Shown: positions 7,161 to 15,333, counted from the stretch's first letter. The stretch is DNA of 40,305 bases from Anaerolineae bacterium (GCA_016931185.1 JAFGFI010000130.1:1-40305), one strand, 5' to 3'. Translations and numbers: made by a program. Notes: generated by a model not told the origin, from the letters alone.

Positions 7161-8165
7161 ATGCAAAGTGCTTCGAAAATTAAACTATCTCATGCTTTAA
7201 TACAATCGTTGGTTACTCATCATTTTGGCAGTGCTATGCGCGTGCAGACGGCGGAAGAACTGACCGAGGGCTATTTCAGCACCGCTTACCGGCTGGATTT
7301 AACGGATGGGCGTTCTTGGGTGTTAAAGGTGTCGACTCCCTCTCATGTACGTGTTTTGCGCTACGAGTACGATATTATGGCAGCGGAGGTAGCCGCGATG
7401 CGCCTGTTGCGCGAGCGTACCTCGTTGCCAGTCCCCGAGATCTATTGCTATGATACTTCGCGCGTGTTGTTAGACAATGAATTCTTCTTAATGGCATGTC
7501 TGCCGGGTAAACCCCTACACAGGGTACGTGGTGAGCTTTCTCCCGATGTGCAACGACAAATTAACCAACAAATCGGAGGTTATCTGCGGGAAATCAATGC
7601 TATTGAAGGTGTAGCCTTTGGGTACGGCTCTGAGAATACGCCTCGTTTTGCAAATTGGCGGGATGCGTTTGATGCAATGCTCCAGACCATCCTCCAGGAT
7701 GGCGAGGATATGCAAGTTGAACTGCCGCTCACATATCCCGCTTATCACGAGCTGGCTCGCCAACATTATGCCGTGTTAGATGAAATTACTACGCCGCGTT
7801 TGGTGCATTGGGATTTGTGGGATGGCAATATTTTCTTTGATGTGGATACACAATCCATCATGGGCATTATTGATCACGAACGTGCCCTGTGGGGGGACCC
7901 ATTGATGGAAGTTAATTTTGGCGGTTACGATCCCACGAGTGATTTTGCCGTAGGATATGGGACGCCGGTGTTGAATACTCCTGCGCAGCGTACCCGGCGT
8001 GCTCTTTACAACCTTTACCTTTTCCTGATAATGGTTATTGAAACCTATTACCGGCAATATCCGAATGATGGCCAGGAAAAGTGGGCGCGCGAGCAGTTGG
8101 CAAACACCGTTAACGAGTTACGCAACGGCGCGCATAAGGATATCACATTTTATAGTGTCCCTTAA
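7161..8165 (+). CDS. APH-fold phosphotransferase
   Basis: The 334-residue protein has the aminoglycoside/choline kinase fold. It shows an N-terminal lobe with SWVLKVS (nucleotide-binding Lys), an LPGKPL hinge, the catalytic loop LVHWDLWDGNIFF near residues 213-225 (HxDxxxxN), and IIDHERALWGDP near 236-247 with the metal-binding Asp. APH-family enzymes phosphorylate aminoglycosides, macrolides, sugars or choline, and the substrate cannot be read from sequence. The ATG at 7161 has AGGTGA upstream. It follows an AAC(6')-like gene on the same strand. A GNAT and a histidine phosphatase follow it, suggesting a small-molecule modification set, though no shared pathway is shown. Confidence 0.82.
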   Translation: MQSASKIKLSHALIQSLVTHHFGSAMRVQTAEELTEGYFSTAYRLDLTDGRSWVLKVSTPSHVRVLRYEYDIMAAEVAAMRLLRERTSLPVPEIYCYDTSRVLLDNEFFLMACLPGKPLHRVRGELSPDVQRQINQQIGGYLREINAIEGVAFGYGSENTPRFANWRDAFDAMLQTILQDGEDMQVELPLTYPAYHELARQHYAVLDEITTPRLVHWDLWDGNIFFDVDTQSIMGIIDHERALWGDPLMEVNFGGYDPTSDFAVGYGTPVLNTPAQRTRRALYNLYLFLIMVIETYYRQYPNDGQEKWAREQLANTVNELRNGAHKDITFYSVP

Positions 8166-8444
8166 TTAACCCTGGCGGCTTTTAAGTGAAAATAGGTGCA
8201 TTGCACTTTCCGAAGTGTAATGCACCTATTTATAGAGAAATTTCTCGTTAACCTGTGGTTCATCAGCGAATTGAATTCGTCATTCGTAATTCGCTATTTT
8301 CAAGGGAATTACGCATTAACGCGGTGCGTTCACCGGCGGTTGGATGAAAATTTAAGACGAAACCAAGTTTTCAAGGGTTTTTCACAATTGGCAAATTTCA
8401 AATTTGCCAACTTTCGATTTTCAAGGGAAGAGGGCTCGCAACAC
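8166..8444. repeat. repeat-rich intergenic region
   Basis: The open frame through this region is an extension of the next gene and is probably not translated. It contains a 19-bp hairpin with one G-U pair at 8190-8231, a perfect TTGGCAAATTT/AAATTTGCCAA palindrome at about 8388-8410, and CGTAATTC/GAATTACG at about 8285-8313. Three direct copies of TTTTCAAGGG lie at 8297-8306, 8368-8377 and 8418-8427. The hairpin shares 17 identical bases (8201-8217) with 27372-27388. Confidence 0.7.
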
Positions 8445-8903
8445 ATGGAAATTATCTACATCATCGGCAGTACAGAATTATTGAATGTCGTTGGCCCTTT
8501 ATGGGAAAAGCTCAACGTGCATCACGCCGAACGTTCCCCCTACTTTGGTATACAGTATGCCGAAGGCACTTATGCCGAGCGCAGGGCACGTCTCTTGGAA
8601 AAAGCTGAATCTGCGATCCTGCGTGTAGAACTGGCATGGGAATCGGAGACCGGTTATAACATCGGTTATTGCGTCAGTTCAGTAACCGAAGCAGCGGGCG
8701 TTATTGAATCCATTTTCATCGAGGCTGATTATCGTGGACAAGGTATAGGTGATACCCTCATGCAACATGCCCTGACCTGGATGGATAGTCATAATGTATC
8801 TGTAAAACAAGTGGTAGTGGCGGTGGGTAATGAAGAGGCGTTTGGGTTTTACGCGCGGTATGGATTCCGGCCACGGCACACGATTTTGCGGCAATTATTA
8901 TAA
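8445..8903 (+). CDS. GNAT family N-acetyltransferase
   Basis: The 152-residue protein has the GNAT acetyl-CoA signature DYRGQGIGDTLMQHAL near residues 96-111 and the usual C-terminal GNEEAFGFYARYGFRPR strand-helix pattern. Substrate is unknown. The frame extends 83 codons upstream to 8196, but that part is built from intergenic repeats and the GNAT fold begins at MEIIYIIG, so 8445 is taken as the start, with AAGGGAAGAGGG upstream. It ends 11 nt before the histidine phosphatase gene, so the two are likely co-transcribed. Confidence 0.82.
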   Translation: MEIIYIIGSTELLNVVGPLWEKLNVHHAERSPYFGIQYAEGTYAERRARLLEKAESAILRVELAWESETGYNIGYCVSSVTEAAGVIESIFIEADYRGQGIGDTLMQHALTWMDSHNVSVKQVVVAVGNEEAFGFYARYGFRPRHTILRQLL

Positions 8904-8914
8904 AGGGAAAATCA

Positions 8915-9565
8915 ATGACACTTACATGTATTTCATTTGTCCGTCATGGACAGGTTTACAATCCGGAACAGGTAGTATATGGGCGGCTGCCGGGGTTCGG
9001 TCTGAGTGACCTGGGCCAGCAACAGGCCCAGGCCGCGGCTAATGCGTTGCGCGATAGTGTGTTAGCTATCATGATTAGTAGCCCTTTACAGCGGGCGCAA
9101 GAAACGGCTCAAATATTGCTCACTCAGCATCCAGGTACACCGTTATGTATCGAAGATGCCGTGAATGAAGTTGCCTTTTATTTTGAGGGCTGGCCACTCC
9201 ACAAAATGGCCGCTCGCCAATGGGATTTGTACAGTGGTGTCCCTGCCGGGTATGAACAGCCTTCGGATGTAGTGACCCGCGTGCGGACCTTTCTGAGCCA
9301 GGTGCGCTGCGAGTATGCCGGGCGGCACATTGTCGTTGTCAGCCATGGAGATGTGTTGGCCTACACCATTCTTTGGGCCTACGGTGTTCCCCTGATCCCG
9401 GAGAAAAAGCACACGTTGGATCAACTGGGCTTCAGTGACGATTATCCCGCCCCTGCTTCGATCACCACCTTTATCTATCGACCTGAAGATGGAGAAAAGC
9501 CTTCCTCAGTTGAATATTTGCGGCCCTATGGAGATGCGTTGGCGGATACTATTTCTCCAAAGTAA
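8915..9565 (+). CDS. histidine phosphatase family protein (phosphoglycerate-mutase-like)
   Basis: The 216-residue protein carries the RHG catalytic motif (SFVRHGQVYNPE, His11 region), a SSPLQRAQETA arm with the phosphate-binding Arg, and the second catalytic His in VVVSHGDVLA near residue 147. Members dephosphorylate sugar phosphates, nucleotides or proteins through a phosphohistidine. The sequence is closer to the broad-specificity SixA/CobC/GpmB type than to glycolytic mutase, judging from length. The ATG at 8915 follows AAAGGGAAAA. It is probably co-transcribed with the GNAT just upstream. Confidence 0.85.
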   Translation: MTLTCISFVRHGQVYNPEQVVYGRLPGFGLSDLGQQQAQAAANALRDSVLAIMISSPLQRAQETAQILLTQHPGTPLCIEDAVNEVAFYFEGWPLHKMAARQWDLYSGVPAGYEQPSDVVTRVRTFLSQVRCEYAGRHIVVVSHGDVLAYTILWAYGVPLIPEKKHTLDQLGFSDDYPAPASITTFIYRPEDGEKPSSVEYLRPYGDALADTISPK

Positions 9566-9677
9566 AATTGTGACGGATGACAGCGTGACGAGGTGAAATC
9601 GTCAGTTCGCTTTTTTGCTTGCTCCGTGTTGCTTGATTCACCATTCACTGTTCATCTATTTTAGGGAGGAGGTCATG

Positions 9678-10640
9678 ATGTCGTATATAAAAGGCTGGTG
9701 GGCTTTTCTTATGCTCACTGTTCTCTTAGCCGGGTGTAGTTCTCCGCAAGAAACCGGTAAATTGCGTATCGCCGTGTTGCCCATTCTTGACACGCTGCCG
9801 TTGTTTGTGGCAGAAGCAGAGGGGAACTTCGCCGAACAAGGAATAGAGGTGGAATTCATTACCGCTGCATCCGCCGCCGAACGTGACCAATTACTCCAGG
9901 CCGGGCAGGTAGATGGTATTATCACCGACTTGGTGGCCCTTGCACTCTATAACCGTGCAGAGATCAGTGTGGTCGCAGTGCGGTATGCGATGGTACCCAC
10001 CCTGGACTTTCCCCAGTTTCGTGTGATGGCCTCGGCACAATCCGGCATTACTTCTGCTGCAGGATTGCGCGGTATCCTCATTGGCGTCTCTGAGGGCACA
10101 GTCATTGAATATGTGACGACACGTTTGTTGGAAGCTGAGGGCCTGGCCTCAAGCGAAATCACCACTATCGCCGTACCCAAAATTCCCGACCGGATGGCCC
10201 TGCTCAACGCGGGAGAATTGGATGCAGCTACATTGCCGGAACCGTTGGGATCGCTGGCGATGCAGCAGGGGGCTTTCGTCATTGTGGATGATGCACATTA
10301 TCCGGAAATCAGTTGTAGTCTCTTTGCATTCCGTAAAGCCGTGTTGGATACGCAGCCCAAAACGGTGCGGGGCTTCTTAAATGCCGTAGACCGGGCCGGT
10401 GCAATTATCAACGCTGATAAGGGCCGCTGGGTCGATCTTCTTACGGAAAAATCCCTTGTGCCGCCGTCCCTGGTAGGCAGCTACACCCTGCCTGATTACC
10501 CTGTCATTTCCGAATTGTATGGTAATCTTCTTCCCTCCGAGGCTCAGTACAGCGACGTGGTCGCGTGGCTCAAATCCACCGGGCGGATCGATACCGCGCC
10601 GGCCTACAAGAAAGTTATGAATGAGACGTTTGTGCGATAG
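9678..10640 (+). CDS. ABC-transporter substrate-binding lipoprotein (NMT1/THI5/SsuA-like), orphan
   Basis: The 320-residue protein has a lipoprotein signal (TVLLAGC, Cys20). It continues with KLRIAVLPILDTLPLFVAEAEGNFAEQGIEVEF, the start typical of THI5/NMT1 and sulfonate/nitrate binding proteins. Later motifs (GISEGTVIEY-like, AATLPEPLGSLAMQQG) fit the second lobe. Such proteins deliver pyrimidine precursors, sulfonates or nitrate to an ABC importer. No permease or ATPase lies beside it. The second ATG of ATGATG is chosen because AGGAGG is 5 nt upstream. Its 3' end runs into a palindromic repeat shared with the next gene's start. Confidence 0.8.
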   Translation: MSYIKGWWAFLMLTVLLAGCSSPQETGKLRIAVLPILDTLPLFVAEAEGNFAEQGIEVEFITAASAAERDQLLQAGQVDGIITDLVALALYNRAEISVVAVRYAMVPTLDFPQFRVMASAQSGITSAAGLRGILIGVSEGTVIEYVTTRLLEAEGLASSEITTIAVPKIPDRMALLNAGELDAATLPEPLGSLAMQQGAFVIVDDAHYPEISCSLFAFRKAVLDTQPKTVRGFLNAVDRAGAIINADKGRWVDLLTEKSLVPPSLVGSYTLPDYPVISELYGNLLPSEAQYSDVVAWLKSTGRIDTAPAYKKVMNETFVR

Positions 10641-10754
10641 AGCGAGTCAGCGAATAAGCGAAGGGGCAAAGCGAATGAACTATCAACTAGATGAAACCGG
10701 TCCATCTCTCCGCTCCCCTACCCGCTTGCCCCTTCGCTCCTCTGCCCCCTTGCT
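10641..10754. repeat. GC-rich palindromic repeat spanning a gene start
   Basis: AGCGAAGGGGCAA at 10657-10669 pairs perfectly with 10726-10738. Adjacent G- and C-rich strings continue the imperfect symmetry. GCTCCTCTGCCCCCT at 10736-10750 recurs identically at 13226-13240 inside the helicase gene. The element begins right after the substrate-binding protein's stop and supplies the first codons of the next gene. Confidence 0.7.
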
Positions 10755-11631
10755 TCCTAAAGTTTTCGTTCTCAACTTTGATCCTGTTTTTCCCGACCAG
10801 GAGGGCAGACGGCTGCACGAGGTATGCAGGTGGAATGATCCCCGGCAGCTAACCAAGACCTTCATTGCCGATATCCGTGAGTGTAGTGGGGGGTACGTTC
10901 AGTACCGCATCGTTGAGGGCCGTGATGTAGACGTCTATCCTCTCAAAAGAGACGGATTTCGTTATACGAATGCGACCTATATGGCGTGCCGGGTGGGTCG
11001 CCAGGCGTGGCACCACCCCGACGCGGTGGACTATGCCACTATCTTCCGCGAATTCGATTTTCCGGAGCGTATAGGACGGGGTGAGATTGACGAGGTATGG
11101 CTGTGGGGTTTCCCCTACGCCGGTTTCTGGGAATCTACAATGGCGGGTCCGGATGCGTATTTCTGCAACTCCCCGCCCGTGCCGGGTATTACCTCCCCAC
11201 GCTTTATCACGATGGGCTTTAACTATGAGCGTGGCGTGGGTGAGATGCTTGAGAGCTTCGGCCACCGGATTGAGTCAATCCTCACGCATGTTTTTGGATC
11301 CTGGGAGCCTCATCCCACTCACGCTTGGAATCGTTTTACACTCTACGACCGGGTTGCGCCAGGACAGGCCGGCTGCGGCAATATTCATTTCGCGCCCAAC
11401 AGCGAGCGAGATTACGATTGGGGCAATCGCCGTGAAGTGTGGAGTACATGTGATGATTGGTTGAATTATCCCCACCTCACCGGGCAGCGCCGTCGTGTGA
11501 CCTGTGCTGACTGGGGCGACGGCGATATCCGCGCTCATCACCGCTGGTGGCTCTCACATCTTCCCCGCGTCGAAGGAGAGACAAGTGGAAAGAAGAATAA
11601 CTGGTGGGAATATGTGGTAGACGGAGAATAA
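10675..11631 (+). CDS. conserved-looking protein of unknown function
   Basis: I do not recognise this 318-residue protein as a named family. It is rich in Trp, aromatic and His residues and has blocks that look like active-site or structural motifs: VWLWGFPYAGFWESTMAGPDAYFCN (about residues 140-165), GFNYERGVGEMLESFGHRIES, WNRFTLYD, CGNIHFAPNSERDYDW and the HHRWWLSHLPR tail. No signal peptide or membrane segment is evident. The ATG at 10675 has no clear ribosome-binding site and lies between the arms of a palindromic repeat. The first 28 or so residues, rich in Pro, Ser and Arg, are therefore repeat-derived, and the ancestral protein probably began near KVFVLNFDP. It overlaps nothing and ends 49 nt before the exchanger gene. 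Confidence 0.65.
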   Translation: MNYQLDETGPSLRSPTRLPLRSSAPLLPKVFVLNFDPVFPDQEGRRLHEVCRWNDPRQLTKTFIADIRECSGGYVQYRIVEGRDVDVYPLKRDGFRYTNATYMACRVGRQAWHHPDAVDYATIFREFDFPERIGRGEIDEVWLWGFPYAGFWESTMAGPDAYFCNSPPVPGITSPRFITMGFNYERGVGEMLESFGHRIESILTHVFGSWEPHPTHAWNRFTLYDRVAPGQAGCGNIHFAPNSERDYDWGNRREVWSTCDDWLNYPHLTGQRRRVTCADWGDGDIRAHHRWWLSHLPRVEGETSGKKNNWWEYVVDGE

Positions 11632-11639
11632 TGTGATCA

Positions 11640-11648
11640 TGGTATACT
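11640..11648 (+). promoter_or_regulatory. extended -10 promoter for the GDT1-like gene
   Basis: TGGTATACT matches an extended -10 box (TGnTATAAT). No good -35 is visible, which extended -10 promoters tolerate. The start would fall near 11655, about 26 nt before the GTG at 11681. Confidence 0.45.
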
Positions 11649-11680
11649 GAACACCTAAACGTTCATATCGAGGTGATTTT

Positions 11681-12283
11681 GTGGATCTAAGTGCATTTTT
11701 GTCTACATTTGGATTGATTTTTATTGCGGAATTGGGCGATAAGACCCAGTTAGCAGTGATGACACAGACGTGCAAGTTCCGGCGTCCGTGGCCGGTATTT
11801 ATTGGGGGGAGTCTTGCTCTTATCGCAGTGACCGCGTTGGGTGCGGTGGGGGGACAACTGGTCGGCACCTTTATCCCGGCGGATGTGATTCGCTTGGTTG
11901 CGGCGGCAGCTTTTGTGGTTATGGGAGCATTGATCTGGCGCGAGGCGCAGGCTCAGGAGGCTGGATGTGAATTACCAGGGGATGTTGCGTGCGTTGAAAC
12001 TGAGCGTGGGTGGGATTGGCGCGCGTTTGGTACCACGTTGAGCTTGCTCTTCTTTGCCGAATTGGGTGACAAGACGCAACTGGCCGTTTTGGGTCTGTCG
12101 AGCAAACAGGCCAGTCCGTGGCTTGTGTTCGCCGGGGGTTCGCTGGCTCTCACTGCTGTGACTGCGCTAGGAGTAGCCGGTGGACAGCAATTGTCCTGTT
12201 GGATTCCTGAACGCGTCTTGCTCAAAATCTCAGCGGCAGCCTTTGTCGTCATGGGGGTGTTGATGGCGATAGGCATGATCTAG
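11681..12283 (+). CDS. GDT1/TMEM165 (UPF0016) family cation exchanger, internally duplicated
   Basis: The 200-residue membrane protein has two homologous halves, each with the family signature: AELGDKTQLAV near residues 15-26 and again near 124-135. Each half is followed by a GGSLAL.AVTALG.VGGQ helix and a C-terminal AAAFVVMG helix. About six transmembrane segments are expected. Family members exchange Mn2+ or Ca2+ for protons. The GTG at 11681 is chosen because GAGGTGA precedes it at good spacing. The central loop of about 35 residues (EAQAQEAG...ERGWDW) is polar and cysteine-containing. Confidence 0.92.
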   Translation: MDLSAFLSTFGLIFIAELGDKTQLAVMTQTCKFRRPWPVFIGGSLALIAVTALGAVGGQLVGTFIPADVIRLVAAAAFVVMGALIWREAQAQEAGCELPGDVACVETERGWDWRAFGTTLSLLFFAELGDKTQLAVLGLSSKQASPWLVFAGGSLALTAVTALGVAGGQQLSCWIPERVLLKISAAAFVVMGVLMAIGMI

Positions 12284-12327
12284 TATGAAAAGATTTTCTG
12301 TCGTCAATACTGTTAAGTAAGTTTAAA

Positions 12328-12354
12328 AATCCTGAGAATCCTGTTAATCCTGTC
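12328..12354. repeat. three tandem 9-bp repeats
   Basis: AATCCTGAG, AATCCTGTT and AATCCTGTC lie head to tail at 12328-12336, 12337-12345 and 12346-12354, just upstream of the helicase promoter. The motif resembles small dispersed intergenic repeats seen in several bacterial phyla. Confidence 0.75.
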
Positions 12355-12377
12355 GAAAAAATAGCTGGCTGAGCAGT

Positions 12378-12383
12378 TATAAT
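12378..12383 (+). promoter_or_regulatory. TATAAT box implying a very short leader for the helicase gene
   Basis: A perfect TATAAT lies 11 nt before the ATG at 12395, so RNA would start about 5 nt before the start codon, with no ribosome-binding site visible. No convincing -35 box is seen. Confidence 0.4.
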
Positions 12384-12394
12384 AGAATTAGATA

Positions 12395-13960
12395 ATGATA
12401 GCATCGTATGACTGGATGAAAGAACGTCCTCCTCAGGCCCGGTTTGTGGGGGGAACGTTGGTCTTAGATGGTGTGCCGCAGGCAACAACTCCGCCTAAAC
12501 CTTTCCAGTGGATCAATGCCAAATGGCGTTGTCCGGCCGTATACTACCGCGAAGTGCGTGATTGGCTTAAGCAACAGCATATCCGCAATATGATTCCTCG
12601 TTGGCGTGACCTTATGCTGACGTTAAATGATAACCGGGAACCCCATACCTATCAAACTGAATCGTTGCAGGCATGGCACGTGGCCGGCCGGTGGGGGAGT
12701 GTGGTGTTGCCGACCGGAGCGGGAAAGACGTTTGTGGCCTTACGTGCTATTGCCGATTGCGCGGTGACCACATTGGTCGTGGTGCCTACATTAGACTTGC
12801 TACACCAGTGGTATGCGCGGTTGGTTAATGCCTTCCAGATGGAGATCGGTGTCTGGTATGGGGGAGAAAAACGCATGGACGCAATTACTGTCACTACTTA
12901 CCCAAGCGCGTGGGCGTATGCCGAGGAGCTGGGCAACCAGTTCAAATTACTGATCTTTGATGAAATCCATCACCTCCCTGCGCCCTCCTGGCACGAAATC
13001 GCCCTGATGTGTGCCGCCCCCTATCGGCTGGGACTCACGGCAACGTACCCGGATGAAGAAGCAGTGGCGTTTGAGAGCAGAAGTGTAGAGGAACAGGGGG
13101 GCAGAAGGACGGAAGCGTGGGGGAGTACGACAGAAAGTAATCATCGAGTGTCAATTAAGGAGAGTGCTGTTGCCTATCAAGTATCAGGCAAAACCTCTCT
13201 TACTCCCTCGCCCTCTAGCTCCCCTGCTCCTCTGCCCCCTAGTTCTCCTGCTTCACTATTGGACCAATTGGTGGGACCGGTGCTATATCGTAAGCACATT
13301 GATGATCTTACCGGGGTGCAGTTAGCAGAGTATCGCACCGAGCGTATCCGGGTGGATCTAACGGAGGAGGAGCGTGCAATTTATGACGCGGCCTATGCGA
13401 AGTACACGGGTTATGTGCGGGAAGCCCGGCTGCGCGAGCGACATGGCCCTGAATGGTGGGGTGAGTTCACGCGACGCAGTGCTTATGAAGCCGAAGCGCG
13501 CCGGGCAAAGGTGGCAGAGTTGCAATTGAAGGAAATTGTTCACCAGGCGCGGGCGAAACTGGAGATTGTGGACCGGCTGCTGCGTGAACACCCCGAACAA
13601 CCTATGTTAATTTTTACTGCCCATAACCGCTTTGCTTATCAGATTGCCCGCCAGTACTTGATCCCCGTTATCACCCACCAAACGACGGCGGCTGAGCGTA
13701 AAGCAATCCTGGATGGCTTCCGCGCCGGTACCTACCGGGCAATTGTGACCTCGAAAGTACTCAACGAAGGGATAGATGTGCCGGAAGCGAAGATTGCTGT
13801 GGTGCTGGGAGGAAGTTCAAGCGCGCGTGAATATGTACAGCGGTTGGGGCGCGTGTTGCGCAAGCGCGGTAACGCGCAGGCTGTACTTTATGAAGTTATT
13901 GCACGGAAGACAGTGGATGAACGGATCGCCCAACGACGACGGCGTGGTTATGGGATATAA
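12395..13960 (+). CDS. XPB/Rad25-like superfamily 2 DNA helicase with in-frame repeat insert
   Basis: The 521-residue protein shows helicase motifs in order: Q-like YQTESLQAW, Walker A PTGAGKT near residue 106, FDEIHHL near 188, GLTATYP near 213, a second domain with TAHNRFAYQ, VTSKVLNEGIDVPEA, and arginine-finger motif VI QRLGRVLRKRG near 483. It resembles XPB-type helicases that pair with Bax1 in archaea and some bacteria for DNA repair; the Bax1-like gene starts 3 nt after its stop. Residues of about 222-287 interrupt the region between ATYPDEE and LLDQLVGPV with a low-complexity Ser/Pro-rich stretch encoded by an imperfect palindrome. That segment looks like a repeat that inserted without breaking the frame. 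Confidence 0.88.
   Translation: MIASYDWMKERPPQARFVGGTLVLDGVPQATTPPKPFQWINAKWRCPAVYYREVRDWLKQQHIRNMIPRWRDLMLTLNDNREPHTYQTESLQAWHVAGRWGSVVLPTGAGKTFVALRAIADCAVTTLVVVPTLDLLHQWYARLVNAFQMEIGVWYGGEKRMDAITVTTYPSAWAYAEELGNQFKLLIFDEIHHLPAPSWHEIALMCAAPYRLGLTATYPDEEAVAFESRSVEEQGGRRTEAWGSTTESNHRVSIKESAVAYQVSGKTSLTPSPSSSPAPLPPSSPASLLDQLVGPVLYRKHIDDLTGVQLAEYRTERIRVDLTEEERAIYDAAYAKYTGYVREARLRERHGPEWWGEFTRRSAYEAEARRAKVAELQLKEIVHQARAKLEIVDRLLREHPEQPMLIFTAHNRFAYQIARQYLIPVITHQTTAAERKAILDGFRAGTYRAIVTSKVLNEGIDVPEAKIAVVLGGSSSAREYVQRLGRVLRKRGNAQAVLYEVIARKTVDERIAQRRRRGYGI
13062..13255. repeat. palindromic repeat inserted in frame in the helicase gene
   Basis: GGGGGCAGA at 13097-13105 pairs with TCTGCCCCC at 13231-13239, within longer G-rich and C-rich arms. 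The right arm shares 15 identical bases with 10736-10750. The encoded residues are low complexity and fall between two conserved helicase blocks. Confidence 0.65.
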
Positions 13961-13963
13961 TGC

Positions 13964-15271
13964 ATGTTAAAATCCGAGCATATTCGTCCCCGTCTTGATT
14001 CCCGTGGTGATCAGGTGTGGCCTAAAGCGTTACCTGCTGATTATCATTATCTGCGTGTGGCGGCGGATCTCATCACATTGCTTTTACAGTATGTGGGGCA
14101 ATCTCGTGGCGCGTGGAATGATGCATTGCGAAAATATGAGGGAGATAGCCTTGACTATCCCGTAATCCGTGGTCTGGCGGCGGTACTTGAGGCGCGTTCT
14201 ACCTTCGATGCTACTTCCCCGGTCAATCCTGTGGAACTGCGCCAGTCGCTTTTCCCGCGTGGGCCGGTGACGGATCGTCAGGATTTATTTCATCCACAGG
14301 GGCGCGCGTGTGTACTCGCGGAGGTTGCTGCACAATATGACCTGTCTGTCCTTCAGGTAGAATCCGCGCTTTTTGCCGACCTGGCGGAGGAACAACTGCT
14401 TGTAGATGTTGGCCCACCTATTACCCCTAATGACTTGATCGCCCGTTATAACCTGGAAGTAGCACGAGGCTTGCTTTACTGGGCGCGAGAGGTACGCATC
14501 CAGGTATACGATACCTATAAAGATCTCTTTCGTTACATTAAGTTATTCAAATTGATGTATACGGTGACCGAGATTGAGGATCCAAAATCAGCACATCAGC
14601 GCACCGGCGCACCGGCGCATCGGCAAGTCCAGTATCCGGCAACCGGTAACCCAAATTCCAAATCTCCATTGGGGTATCATGTCACCCTCCACGGTCCCCT
14701 TTCGCCGTTTGTGACCTCGACCGTTCGTTATGGGCTGCAGTTTGCTAAGTTTATGCCCGCGTTGTTATTGTGCCAACGTTGGCAAATGGTGGCCGATGTG
14801 CAGCCTCCCAACATCCCTAGCCGGGTCCCCTTACACTACAGGCTGGACGATCAGACCGAGTTACGTACGCATTTTGCCGCCTCCGGTATTTTTGATAGCC
14901 AATTGGAAGCAGATTTTGCTGCCGAATTTGAGGAAAAATACGGAGGTGCAGATCGGGTTTGGGAAATTGCACGTGAGGATGAGTTGATTGTAGTTGGGGA
15001 TACCGTAATGATTCCTGATTTTTCGTTCACTCATCGCAAAGATGGACGCCGGGCCTTGTTGGAAATTGTCGGCTTCTGGCATCCCAATTACCTGCGGCGT
15101 AAGTTAGAGAAGGTACGTCAGGCCGGGCGGCGTGACTTGATTCTATTGGTTTATAAAAATACTAATATTTCTGATGATGCGTTTGACGCGGCGGTGGGTG
15201 AGGTGCTGATGTTCACTCGTAAGCCAGTTTTGAAGGACGTATTGGCCGCTATTGAATGTTGTGCGGTATAA
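13964..15271 (+). CDS. Bax1/DUF790 family nuclease, partner of the XPB helicase
   Basis: The 435-residue protein begins MLKSEHIRPRL and ends with a PD-(D/E)xK-type core: LEADFAAEFEEKY near residue 310, IPDFSFTHRKDGRRALLEIVGFWHPNYLRRKL near 346-377, then ILLVYKNTNIS. This is the DUF790/Bax1 layout. Archaeal Bax1 is an endonuclease that binds XPB and acts in nucleotide excision repair; the tight 3-nt spacing here supports the same partnership. Residues of about 206-235 (KSAHQRTGAPAHRQV...) look like a second in-frame repeat insert, encoded by tandem GCGCACCG-like units at 14599-14624. Confidence 0.88.
   Translation: MLKSEHIRPRLDSRGDQVWPKALPADYHYLRVAADLITLLLQYVGQSRGAWNDALRKYEGDSLDYPVIRGLAAVLEARSTFDATSPVNPVELRQSLFPRGPVTDRQDLFHPQGRACVLAEVAAQYDLSVLQVESALFADLAEEQLLVDVGPPITPNDLIARYNLEVARGLLYWAREVRIQVYDTYKDLFRYIKLFKLMYTVTEIEDPKSAHQRTGAPAHRQVQYPATGNPNSKSPLGYHVTLHGPLSPFVTSTVRYGLQFAKFMPALLLCQRWQMVADVQPPNIPSRVPLHYRLDDQTELRTHFAASGIFDSQLEADFAAEFEEKYGGADRVWEIAREDELIVVGDTVMIPDFSFTHRKDGRRALLEIVGFWHPNYLRRKLEKVRQAGRRDLILLVYKNTNISDDAFDAAVGEVLMFTRKPVLKDVLAAIECCAV
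14590..14680. repeat. tandem GCGCACCG-type repeat inserted in frame in the Bax1 gene
   Basis: Units GCGCACCG, GCGCACCG and GCGCATCG follow one another from 14599. The surrounding 90 bases encode a low-complexity stretch (RTGAPAHRQVQYPATG) between conserved blocks. Confidence 0.55.
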
Positions 15272-15333
15272 CCTGCGTTAGGGACACGTACTACATTTGT
15301 TCTTGAGCGCATCTTGTGGTAGGATTAGGGAGC

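Noticed and set aside
8196..8444. N-terminal extension of the GNAT protein
   Set aside because: The extra 83 codons are made of intergenic hairpins and direct repeats, and a ribosome-binding site and the GNAT fold begin at 8445.
9566..9674. Structured RNA or attenuator before the substrate-binding protein
   Set aside because: Only a 6-bp TGACGA/TCGTCA pairing and low-complexity sequence are visible, too weak to call.
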